A stretch of DNA of 5,788 bases from JAYSRU01 sp043720875 (GCA_043720875.1 JAYSRU010000058.1:1-5788), one strand, 5' to 3'; positions 1-5,786 are shown, numbered from the stretch's first letter. Made by a program: numbers and translations. Notes: generated by a model from the letters alone, not told the origin.

Positions 1-178
1 TGCAGACGCAACGGCTAAATTGCTTATTTATGATGAAGCTGGGCGCATCATTGCACAACATACTTTTGTGCAAGATTATGAGCAATTTTATTTAGAACCA
101 TTAGCTGGTGCAGTGTATTACTATTCTTTCGAAAGTAATAATAATGTGAAGTTGGGTGGGAAGATTGTGCAGTATTAG
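1..178 (+). CDS. C-terminal end of a T9SS-exported protein (5' truncated)
   Basis: The reading frame is open from base 2 to the TAG at 176-178 and gives 58 residues; the start lies outside the window. The visible peptide has the layout of a T9SS type A sorting domain: a strand with LLIYDEAGRII (residues 7-17, the usual 'vyd..G..v' element), then LEPLAGAVYYYSF (31-43, the 'l..G.Y.y.i' element), and a terminal GGKIVQY (52-58, matching the 'GKiv' ending). In this family the domain directs proteins through the outer membrane by type IX secretion and is removed or anchored at the surface. The function of the missing N-terminal part cannot be told. No strong rho-independent terminator follows: the only hairpin in the next 95 bp is a 5-bp AT-rich stem near 199-212 without a T-tract. 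Read-through into the kinase gene is therefore possible. Confidence 0.7.
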   Translation, partial: ADATAKLLIYDEAGRIIAQHTFVQDYEQFYLEPLAGAVYYYSFESNNNVKLGGKIVQY

Positions 179-273
179 AGTAACTTTCTTTCCGAGCTTC
201 ATTTTTATGAAATTATTGAAATAAAATAGTTAAGTTTCCAAAAGCGTATAGTTACCGATCAATACTAAAAAAG

Positions 274-1209
274 ATGAAAGTTATTTCCTTATGTTTAAAT
301 CCTGCCTTAGACAAGAGTGCGAAAGTGGAAGCAGTTGTTCCAGAAGATAAGCTTAAATGTCATACCATTAAATACCAAGCTGGAGGTGGAGGAATTAATA
401 TCTCTCGCATTTTAAGCAGACTTGAGATGGCGAGTCAGTGCATTTATCCTTATGGTGGAAACAGCGGTGAACAACTTAAAGAATTATTAGAGGAAGAAAA
501 CTTTGATTCGCATCCAATCCATATTGAATCGTGGACGAGAGAAAACCTGGCGGTGGTGGATATTTCAAATAACTTGCAGTATCGATTTGGTATGCCAGGA
601 AACGCCATATCTCCAAATGAACTAGCAGCTATAGAAAACTGTCTAGAAGAATTGCTAGAAGAAAATGATATCTTAATCTTAAGTGGAAGTCTACCGTTAA
701 ATTTTGAGCCTAACTATTATGCTCAACTCATTGTGAAGTTGCGGTCAAAAAAATTAAGAATCATTTTAGATACTGCGGGCAAAGCGTTACCCTTGGCTTT
801 GGCGGAGGAAGTTTACATGGTGAAACCAAACAGTAGAGAATTAGCCGAAATGGAAGGGAAGGAAGTCATGACTTTACCCGAACAAGAAATTGCGGCATTA
901 GCGATCATTGCCTCTGGGAAAGCAACGTATGTTGTAGTTTCTTCGGGTGGAGATGGCGCTTTTATTGCCACCAAAGAAGGAATTGTTCGTAAAAAATCAC
1001 CAAAAGTAGACGTAAAAAGTACTATTGGCGCTGGTGATAGCATGGTGGCTGGTTTGATTTATGCACTTCAAAATAAATATTCAACAGAACAAATGTTGAA
1101 CTGGGGAATGGCATGTGGCATAGCTACAACCACGAAGGAAGGAACCGGATTAGCACAAAAAGCAACTGTATTAGCAATGCTTGAGCGCTTAGAAAACAGT
1201 ATCGATTAA
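274..1209 (+). CDS. pfkB: PfkB-family 6-phosphofructokinase (Pfk-2-like)
   Basis: A 311-residue ribokinase/PfkB-fold kinase, predicted to phosphorylate fructose 6-phosphate to fructose 1,6-bisphosphate with ATP in cytosolic glycolysis. From memory it aligns almost without gaps to E. coli Pfk-2 (309 aa), offset by one residue over most of its length. Visible matches: D13 in the N-terminal NPALD motif, PEDKLKC (23-29, with K26 at the place of the allosteric-ATP contact K27), GGGGIN (37-42), WTREN (87-91, R89 at the place of substrate-binding R90), YRFGMPG (103-109), SGSLP, the NxxE magnesium motif in KPNSRE (N186-E189), and TIGAGDSM (250-257) with catalytic base D255. The ATG start follows an A-rich stretch, as is usual in Bacteroidota. 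The VOC gene begins 9 nt after the stop, so an operon is likely. 1-phosphofructokinase (FruK) and tagatose-6-phosphate kinase are related alternatives, but the WTR and YRF.MPG blocks favour Pfk-2. No PTS or fru genes are visible nearby. Confidence 0.85.
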   Translation: MKVISLCLNPALDKSAKVEAVVPEDKLKCHTIKYQAGGGGINISRILSRLEMASQCIYPYGGNSGEQLKELLEEENFDSHPIHIESWTRENLAVVDISNNLQYRFGMPGNAISPNELAAIENCLEELLEENDILILSGSLPLNFEPNYYAQLIVKLRSKKLRIILDTAGKALPLALAEEVYMVKPNSRELAEMEGKEVMTLPEQEIAALAIIASGKATYVVVSSGGDGAFIATKEGIVRKKSPKVDVKSTIGAGDSMVAGLIYALQNKYSTEQMLNWGMACGIATTTKEGTGLAQKATVLAMLERLENSID

Positions 1210-1218
1210 TTATTTACC

Positions 1219-1632
1219 ATGAAAAAAGTAACAGGAATAGGTGGCATTTTTTTTAAATGCAAAGACGTAAATCAAATGAAAGCGTGGTATAAGAATCATT
1301 TGGGTTTAGATACGGATGAATACGGAACTAATTTTGAGTGGATTCAAAGTGATGCACCAGAAGAAAAAGGTTTTACGCAATGGAGTCCGTTTGCAGATAC
1401 TACTAACTATTTTGAACCATCTCCGAAAGAATACATGATCAATTACCGTGTGGAAAATCTTGAATGGCTGGTGGAAGAATTGAAAAAAGAAGGCGTCGTA
1501 TTACTGGATGAAATCGAATCTTTTGACTATGGAAAATTTATACATATTCTGGATCTTGAAGGCAATAAAATTGAACTGTGGGAGCCGAACGATATTGAAT
1601 ATAACAAGATAGTGGGAGGGAGAACGAAGTAA
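1219..1632 (+). CDS. VOC (glyoxalase/bleomycin-resistance fold) family protein
   Basis: A 137-residue single-domain protein, the usual length for a two-module vicinal oxygen chelate protein. The first beta-alpha-beta module is residues 5-60 (GIGGIFFKCKDVNQMKAWY, then HLGL at 27-30) and the second about 70-123. The module ends in the typical HILDLEGNKIELWEP signature (109-123), with E119 at the usual last metal-ligand position. The His/Gln ligands normally found at the start of each module are not evident: these positions read G/I near 8-10 and M/N near 73-75. A canonical lactoylglutathione lyase is therefore unlikely, and substrate and reaction are unknown. It lies 9 nt downstream of the kinase gene on the same strand, with no promoter in the gap, so co-transcription is likely. 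A role in handling a glycolytic by-product such as methylglyoxal would fit that neighbour but is speculation. Its TAA directly abuts the stop codon of the convergent gene. Confidence 0.8.
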   Translation: MKKVTGIGGIFFKCKDVNQMKAWYKNHLGLDTDEYGTNFEWIQSDAPEEKGFTQWSPFADTTNYFEPSPKEYMINYRVENLEWLVEELKKEGVVLLDEIESFDYGKFIHILDLEGNKIELWEPNDIEYNKIVGGRTK

Positions 1633-3627
1633 TTAAAGTTGAATTCCAATTACCAAAACATCGTCTGTTTGCTCTATTGTCCCGCGCCAAGTAGCATATG
1701 CATTGAATAAGAAATCGTGTTGTTCGGAAATAGGTAAATCTTTAGCCAGAGCTAGTGTTTCCTTAAATTGTTTGTATTTATATTTCTTACCTTTTTCTCC
1801 ACCAAATTGATCTGGAAATCCATCCGAAAACAAGTAAATGGTATCTCCTGGCTTTACCGAAATGTCATTCGTTGTGAAATGATTGATTTTCTCATTAATA
1901 TAGGCTCCAACTGGAAACCTATCGGCCTTGTATTCAATTAATTCGTTGCCGCTAAACAGGTAAAGCGGGTTGTTCGCTCCACTAAATTTTACACTACCAT
2001 CAAGCTTAGAGATCGAAATTAGGCTAATATCCATTCCGTCTTTGATCGTACTTTCTTCTGTAGTTTGGTTTAAGCTTTCTGTAAGCCATTTATTTACAGC
2101 ATCTAATATTTCCGAAGGTTCGGTAATTCCACGTTCTAACACTGCTTTATTGAGTAAATTGAAATTTACGATTGATATTAATGCGCCTGGAACTCCATGG
2201 CCTGTACAATCCGCTGCTGCAACAAATATTTTATTATCCGTTTCTGCAATCCAATAAAAATCACCACTTAAAATATCTTTGGGTTTATTTAAGATAAACG
2301 AATTGGGCAATATGGATCTCCATTTCTTTTCTGGAGGAAGGATTGCACCTTGAATACGCTCAGCATACTTGATGCTATCCGTAATTTCAATTGATTTTTC
2401 TTCTAATAATACATGTTGTATTTCGGCCAATAATTTTTGCTCCTCAATGAATTTGTTTTGTGCTTCAAGTTGTTGATTGATCCGCGATTTAATACGACTA
2501 TTCCTGAAAATTACGATTAACACGAAAGTAATTAAAAATAATGCACCTAATGCGTAATAAATGGAGAGTTGCTTCTTTTCATTATCTTTTGCTAATATCT
2601 TATTTCTTTGTTCCTTCTTTTCAGACTCATATTTGATTGAAATATCATGAATGGTACGTTTGGTATCGGCATCAAAAATAGAATCTTTCAATTGTACGTA
2701 TAAGGTCATGAAGTCATTCGATAAATCATATTTTCTTAAAAATCGATTAGCCGTAGCCAAATTGTAGTAAACAGTGGTAATCGAATTTTTATCATCGAGT
2801 TGTTTGAACATATTAAGTGCCCTAGTCAAATTTTCTACGGCAAAAACATACGACCGAGTGTCCAATTGCTGGTTTCCAATGTTACTATACGCTACTGCCA
2901 ATGAACTAATGTCTTCAGGAGTGTATTTAAGTACTGCGTTTTTTGATTTTTCGTAATATTCAACAGATTTAAAATGCTCCCCGTTATCGCTATAACAACC
3001 AGCCATTCCACTGTAAATGTAAGATAGATAGTCATAGTTTTTTTGACTCACCAAATTGGTTTCCGCATATTCATAATAATAGATGGCTTTATCAATTTTA
3101 CCAGCAGACATGTAATAGTTCGCTAAATTTATATAAGCGACTAGATAGTAGTTATCATTCTTAATCTTTTTATACCATTCAATTGCCTCAGTTTGATGTT
3201 TGATAGCAAGCTGATTGTTTTTGAGGGTCGAATAAATTGAAGCTAATTTTTCGTTTGCTCTTCCGGTATAATCGTATTTTTCATTTCCTTTAAGATTTTT
3301 TGAAATGTTTAAAATGAGAAAAGTAAAATCTGTAGCCTTTTTGTATTGCGCCAGAGAAATATACAGTTGACTTATTTTATCATAAACGATGTGCAATTTG
3401 AAGTTGGAAGCTTTGGCTATTTTTACAGCTTCAATTGAATAGTCTAAGCATACCTGGGGATCTTCATCTTGTAGTGCGTCAATCAGATCTATGTAAATGT
3501 TTACTTTACCCGTGTCACTTTTAGCCGTTTCGAGCAAACGAACATATTTAGCTAAAGGCGCTTGTCCAAAATCTTGAGACAGGAATAATAGGGTAAAAAT
3601 AAATAATTTTGTAGATAGTTTGTACAC
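1633..3627 (-). CDS. TPR - transmembrane - SpoIIE (PP2C-type) serine phosphatase
   Basis: A 664-residue membrane signalling protein. Residues 1-22 look like a signal peptide (hydrophobic 8-17, then DFGQAP; no lipobox Cys). Residues about 30-320 are helical TPR-like repeats, clearest at 124-157, 163-195, 201-235, 243-277 and 283-317. A single transmembrane helix spans 355-374, followed by RNSRIKSR (positive, cytosolic side) and a short coiled coil (378-412). Residues 415-664 form the SpoIIE phosphatase domain: SGDFYW (454-459, metal Asp 456), AADCTGHGVPGA (471-482, metal Asp 473), GMD (531-533), GANNPLYL (550-557), LFSDGFPDQFGG (599-610, Asp 602) and TDDVLVIG (654-661, Asp 655/656). The acidic metal residues are present, so it should be active. 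Family members dephosphorylate anti-sigma-factor antagonists; the real substrate here is unknown. Predicted topology puts the TPRs in the periplasm as a sensor. The start is GTG (3625-3627): the frame stays open upstream but offers no ATG, and this start gives a clean signal peptide. No clear -7 box was found upstream. Confidence 0.88.
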   Translation of the reverse strand: MYKLSTKLFIFTLLFLSQDFGQAPLAKYVRLLETAKSDTGKVNIYIDLIDALQDEDPQVCLDYSIEAVKIAKASNFKLHIVYDKISQLYISLAQYKKATDFTFLILNISKNLKGNEKYDYTGRANEKLASIYSTLKNNQLAIKHQTEAIEWYKKIKNDNYYLVAYINLANYYMSAGKIDKAIYYYEYAETNLVSQKNYDYLSYIYSGMAGCYSDNGEHFKSVEYYEKSKNAVLKYTPEDISSLAVAYSNIGNQQLDTRSYVFAVENLTRALNMFKQLDDKNSITTVYYNLATANRFLRKYDLSNDFMTLYVQLKDSIFDADTKRTIHDISIKYESEKKEQRNKILAKDNEKKQLSIYYALGALFLITFVLIVIFRNSRIKSRINQQLEAQNKFIEEQKLLAEIQHVLLEEKSIEITDSIKYAERIQGAILPPEKKWRSILPNSFILNKPKDILSGDFYWIAETDNKIFVAAADCTGHGVPGALISIVNFNLLNKAVLERGITEPSEILDAVNKWLTESLNQTTEESTIKDGMDISLISISKLDGSVKFSGANNPLYLFSGNELIEYKADRFPVGAYINEKINHFTTNDISVKPGDTIYLFSDGFPDQFGGEKGKKYKYKQFKETLALAKDLPISEQHDFLFNAYATWRGTIEQTDDVLVIGIQL

Positions 3628-3684
3628 AGTAGAATTGTATAAATAGAATGCGTGAATATAGAATAAATAATTTAGTTTGAATGC

Positions 3685-3716
3685 AAAAAATGCCTTAGCA
3701 GCAAAGCTAATAAGGC
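3685..3716 (-). terminator. Orphan terminator-like hairpin facing the minus strand
   Basis: Arms at 3692-3702 and 3706-3716 pair around an AAA loop: six outer pairs (GCCTTA/TAAGGC) and three inner pairs, separated by two mismatched positions. Read on the minus strand, the stem is followed by A and then six T (3685-3690), the form of a rho-independent terminator. No intact minus-strand gene lies immediately upstream; the candidate owner is the decayed sorting tail ending at 3739. The sequence closely resembles the LamG-gene terminator: both read GCCTTAG preceded by an A-tract and GC on the + strand. It would also insulate the SpoIIE gene, which starts 58 nt further on. Confidence 0.6.
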
Positions 3717-3738
3717 TTTGAAAAAAGATGGAGGTCTT

Positions 3739-3815
3739 TTATTCTTTTATGCATCTTAAAGTTTTGTTGTCTAGGATTTACAAACTTAAAGACGTTTAGT
3801 TAAAACTTAAAGTAT
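3739..3815 (-). pseudogene. Possible decayed 3' end of a T9SS cargo gene
   Basis: On the minus strand the frame ending at the stop 3739-3741 encodes DNKTLRCIKE, which resembles the last residues of the LamG protein (NGKTLKFIKQ). At the DNA level, the 29 bases from AAAACTTT to just past the stop match the LamG 3' end at 24 positions by eye. An in-frame stop (3778-3780) lies upstream, but a neighbouring frame reads VFKFVN at the place of VYFLKT, and the two stretches differ in length by one base, as a frameshift would give. A matching terminator hairpin follows 22 nt after the stop, compared with 24 nt in the LamG gene. Nothing recognisable remains further upstream. The stretch is short and AT-rich, so chance similarity cannot be ruled out. 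Confidence 0.4.
3782..3812. repeat. 10-bp direct repeat with 21-bp period
   Basis: AAACTTAAAG occurs at 3782-3791 and again at 3803-3812, exactly 21 bp apart; the core CTTAAAG is also present at 3755-3761. The region is AT-rich, lies about 100 bp upstream of the -7 box of the small exported protein gene, and overlaps the possible decayed tail. It may be an operator or coincidence. Confidence 0.35.
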
Positions 3816-3839
3816 TGGAGAAATGAACTAAGATGATTT

Positions 3840-3891
3840 TTGACATACAATTGACAGTCTTTGAGCGATTTGAGTAAATAATTCATGTCAA
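3840..3891. promoter_or_regulatory. Cluster of TTGA/TTGACA repeats upstream of a promoter
   Basis: TTGACA occurs at 3840-3845 and 3851-3856, TTGAG at 3861-3865 and 3870-3874, and the inverted form TGTCAA at 3886-3891. The four forward TTGA copies start 11, 10 and 9 bp apart, close to one helical turn each. The cluster ends 16 bp before the -7 box at 3908, which has no -33 TTTG at the usual spacing, so a regulator-binding region for the downstream gene is plausible. This is inferred from position and repetition only. Confidence 0.35.
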
Positions 3892-3907
3892 CTAAATAAA
3901 AAAGTTT

Positions 3908-3915
3908 TACTTTTG
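3908..3915 (+). promoter_or_regulatory. Bacteroidota -7 promoter box (TACTTTTG)
   Basis: TACTTTTG is a perfect match to the Bacteroidota -7 consensus TAnnTTTG, lying 18 nt before the ATG at 3934. No TTTG/TTG lies 17-23 bp upstream; the nearest TTTG (3869-3872) is 35 bp away. The same octamer precedes the LamG gene. Its position matters for start choice: the in-frame TTG at 3913 lies inside this box and so would precede the transcript start. Confidence 0.6.
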
Positions 3916-3933
3916 AGAAAACAACGAGGTAGT

Positions 3934-4473
3934 ATGAAAACACTTTTTATTCTTTTACTAGTAACCTTTACAAGTAAAGTTTCAGGTCAAACGTTCAAAG
4001 CAGCTCCAACGTTCAAGAATGCTATTGAATATAATGATTACATTGTTGATCTACAAAACCAAATTTCAGGACTAATTATTGAATTCAATGAAAAAGTAGG
4101 TGAATCTGGAGCAACCCGAGAGAGTGTTCAGCCTATTTTGGATAAAATGCTCAGAACAACCGAAGGTGCTATTTCCAAAATAGAAAAAATTAATGGGTAT
4201 GAAGGAAACGTCGAATTGCGTAATACAGCAACCGTATTGTTTAAGTTTTATTACAAAACGTTTTCGGTAGACTATAAGGCAATACTAGATCTTTTGTTTT
4301 TAGAAAACCTTGGAGACGAAGAAATTGCAAAAATGACTGTTATTTTGGAAAGAGTTACTGCCGATGAAGCGATAGTCGACGCTAATTTCTCAAAAGCACA
4401 ACAAGCCTTTGCAAAACAACATAATATCGAATTGGAAGAAAACGAGTTACAAGAAGAGTTGGACGGTTTATAA
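3934..4473 (+). CDS. Small exported helical protein of unknown function
   Basis: A 179-residue protein with a clear Sec signal peptide (residues 1-19, K2, hydrophobic FILLLVTF, cleavage likely around VSG-QTF). The mature part has no cysteine, no lipobox and no T9SS tail, so it is probably periplasmic. It is predicted almost entirely helical: a segment with NAIEYNDYIVDLQNQI (29-44), further amphipathic helices, and a very acidic C-terminus (163-179, many Glu). I do not firmly recognise it. The YNDYIV..Q element recalls proteins annotated as LIC11966-type surface proteins, but this is from memory and weak. I chose the ATG at 3934 over an in-frame TTG at 3913. The ATG gives a standard signal peptide and follows GAGG at a usable distance, while the TTG sits inside the -7 promoter box. 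The gene stands alone on its strand, divergent from the SpoIIE gene and convergent with the LamG gene. No T-tailed terminator follows it. Confidence 0.75.
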   Translation: MKTLFILLLVTFTSKVSGQTFKAAPTFKNAIEYNDYIVDLQNQISGLIIEFNEKVGESGATRESVQPILDKMLRTTEGAISKIEKINGYEGNVELRNTATVLFKFYYKTFSVDYKAILDLLFLENLGDEEIAKMTVILERVTADEAIVDANFSKAQQAFAKQHNIELEENELQEELDGL

Positions 4474-4662
4474 AGTCACCTTCGTTATACTTTAATTGAA
4501 CAAAGCGTTTAGGTTTCTTCAATAAAATGATATTGTTGCACTATTGCCTAAGTTTGTGAACGCTCATAAAAGCGTAATTCGGGAAATAATAGTATTTATT
4601 TTCGTGGTATTGGATCATTTAATTATAGGCGATACTTATTACAAAGAATTTTGTTTTAACGC

Positions 4663-4695
4663 AAAAAAAATGCCTTAGTAAACAAATACTAAGGC
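4663..4695 (-). terminator. Rho-independent terminator of the LamG T9SS gene
   Basis: A perfect 9-bp stem (4672-4680 with 4687-4695; GCCTTAGTA/TACTAAGGC) closes a 6-nt loop. On the minus strand it is followed by A and then eight T (4663-4670). It lies 24 nt after the stop codon of the LamG gene. On the + strand only weak T content follows, so it is less likely to serve the convergent gene ending at 4473. The rest of the 4474-4719 gap shows no gene. Confidence 0.88.
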
Positions 4696-4719
4696 TATTA
4701 CTTAAGGCGGTTGGTTTTA

Positions 4720-5667
4720 CTATTGTTTTATGAACTTCAAAGTTTTACCATTTGTAGTTTTTAAGAAGTAAACTCCGTTCGATAAATTTGATAAATCAAT
4801 GTTTTCAGATTCAGTTACTTGTATTGTTGATAATTCATCACCCAATACATTGGTAAGTGTCACATGTGCAGGAGATTTTAATGTAACTTTAATAGAAGTT
4901 ACAGCAGGATTTGGTGAAATCGTCATGAAGTTTAGTTCATTTTCATCCAAATTAACTACAGGATTATCTTCATAAAGTAATTGAGCTACTTCATTCAAGT
5001 TCAACGCTCTGTTATAGACACGAATGTCATCTAAATAGCCATTAAAGAATGATAAAGGTCCGAATGAAATTGATCCAAAAAATAAATCTGATACAACGTT
5101 TGCAGGAATACCTGAGCCACATGAATTAACTAGAACATTATTCATATAATAGTTCCAAGTTGTAAGGTCATACGTCAAAACATAGTTATTCCATTCCGTT
5201 ACATCAATTCCAGCAACATTAAATGTATCTAAGCCGTTCGCCGTAGCTGAGCAAATGGTCCAATCTGAACCGTCACCTAAACCAGAATCAAACGAATTGT
5301 CGCTGTAAAAGTTGTAACCGAGTGTAAGTTGGGTATGCGGAAAAGTATTAACAAACGTTTGACTTGTTTGACTTGCGCTTGAAGATTTGAACCAAACTGA
5401 AATTGTATAAGCTGCACCAGGGTAGAAAAAAGGTGAATTCGTACGCATATAATCATTAGCACCATCCAAACGTACTGATCGGCTAGCGTTTCCAAACCTG
5501 TCTAGTCCGTAAAGTGCTCCGTTCATTAACGTTAAGTCATTAGTTCCTACTTCATCTAGTGAATTAGCAGTATTGAAACTGTAGTGTGAAACTAAGCCAA
5601 ATGTTGATTGCGATATTGCTTGGGTTGTAATGACAAGAAGTCCGAAAGAAAGTAATATTTTTTTCAT
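4720..5667 (-). CDS. LamG/concanavalin-A-like domain protein with T9SS type A sorting tail
   Basis: A 315-residue secreted protein. Residues 1-20 are a signal peptide (MKKILLSFGLL..., cleavage near AISQ-STF). Residues about 24-232 form one LamG-like jelly-roll domain, with HYSFN (28-32), SVRLDGANDYM (64-74), YTISVWFKS (87-95), W159 and the typical closing strand and helix FNGYLDDIRVYNRALNLNEV (208-227). Cys139 and Cys183 could form a disulfide. Residues 247-315 are a T9SS type A sorting domain: ISPNPA (250-255), a middle strand region, LSNLSNGVYFLK (292-303) and a basic end KFIKQ. The family is exported through the Sec and type IX systems and displayed or released at the cell surface. LamG folds often bind glycans or proteins, but no catalytic residues are recognisable and the ligand is unknown. 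The gene has its own -7 box and strong terminator, so it is probably monocistronic. The ATG (5665-5667) is preceded by an A-rich stretch. Confidence 0.88.
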   Translation of the reverse strand: MKKILLSFGLLVITTQAISQSTFGLVSHYSFNTANSLDEVGTNDLTLMNGALYGLDRFGNASRSVRLDGANDYMRTNSPFFYPGAAYTISVWFKSSSASQTSQTFVNTFPHTQLTLGYNFYSDNSFDSGLGDGSDWTICSATANGLDTFNVAGIDVTEWNNYVLTYDLTTWNYYMNNVLVNSCGSGIPANVVSDLFFGSISFGPLSFFNGYLDDIRVYNRALNLNEVAQLLYEDNPVVNLDENELNFMTISPNPAVTSIKVTLKSPAHVTLTNVLGDELSTIQVTESENIDLSNLSNGVYFLKTTNGKTLKFIKQ

Positions 5668-5679
5668 AAGTTTTTTTTA

Positions 5680-5687
5680 CAAAAGTA
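5680..5687 (-). promoter_or_regulatory. Bacteroidota -7 promoter box of the LamG gene (TACTTTTG)
   Basis: On the minus strand TACTTTTG matches TAnnTTTG perfectly, 12 nt before the ATG, which implies a very short leader. It is identical to the box of the small exported protein gene, and the shared core extends to TTACTTTTG. No -33 TTG is seen at the usual spacing; instead a 21-bp tandem repeat occupies the region upstream. Confidence 0.55.
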
Positions 5688-5707
5688 AGCAAAATCTAAA
5701 GTAAATC

Positions 5708-5749
5708 CGATTTTGATTTCCGAAACAGCGATTTGGTTTTCCGAATAGC
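5708..5749. repeat. 21-bp imperfect tandem repeat upstream of the LamG promoter
   Basis: Two adjoining 21-nt units (5708-5728 and 5729-5749) agree at 15 of their first 17 positions, sharing CGATTT and TTTCCGAA (TTCGGAAA on the minus strand). The period equals two helical turns, and the first unit begins 20 bp upstream of the -7 box. Paired direct repeats at this spacing are typical of sites for dimeric regulators such as LytTR-type response regulators. The assignment to any regulator is inference. Confidence 0.5.
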
Positions 5750-5786
5750 AAAAAGGGTGTGTTTCATCGCTTGAAACACACCCTTT
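5747..5786 (-). terminator. Terminator of a minus-strand gene beyond the right edge
   Basis: A perfect 14-bp inverted repeat (5752-5765 with 5773-5786; AAAGGGTGTGTTTC and its complement) surrounds a 7-nt loop. On the minus strand the stem runs into TTTTT and then GC. The owner must lie to the right of the window. The + strand side is cut off at base 5788, so bidirectional use cannot be judged. Confidence 0.8.

Noticed and set aside
231..238. TAAGTTTC (and TAACTTTC at 181-188) as the -7 box of the kinase gene
   Set aside because: Each misses the final G of TAnnTTTG and no TTG is found at the usual upstream spacing; too weak to call.
813..1043. Open frame on the minus strand within the kinase gene
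   Set aside because: It lies wholly inside a well-conserved kinase gene, shows no recognisable motif and has no promoter; it is a shadow frame.
1970..2257. Plus-strand open frame within the SpoIIE domain region
   Set aside because: Antisense to the most conserved part of the phosphatase gene, with no protein-like features; the same holds for the frame at 2774-2956.
3900..3915. Inverted repeat AAAAGT/ACTTTT around the -7 box as an operator
   Set aside because: Only six AT-rich base pairs with a 3-nt loop, expected by chance in this composition.
3913..3933. TTG as the start of the small exported protein
   Set aside because: The codon lies inside the -7 box and would add MRKQRGS before a normal signal peptide; the ATG at 3934 is better.
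4560..4575. Hairpin ACGCT/AGCGT as terminator of the small exported protein gene
   Set aside because: Only a 5-bp stem, and AATTCGGG rather than a T-tract follows it.
5277..5495. Second minus-strand frame inside the LamG gene
   Set aside because: Out-of-frame shadow of the LamG domain coding sequence.
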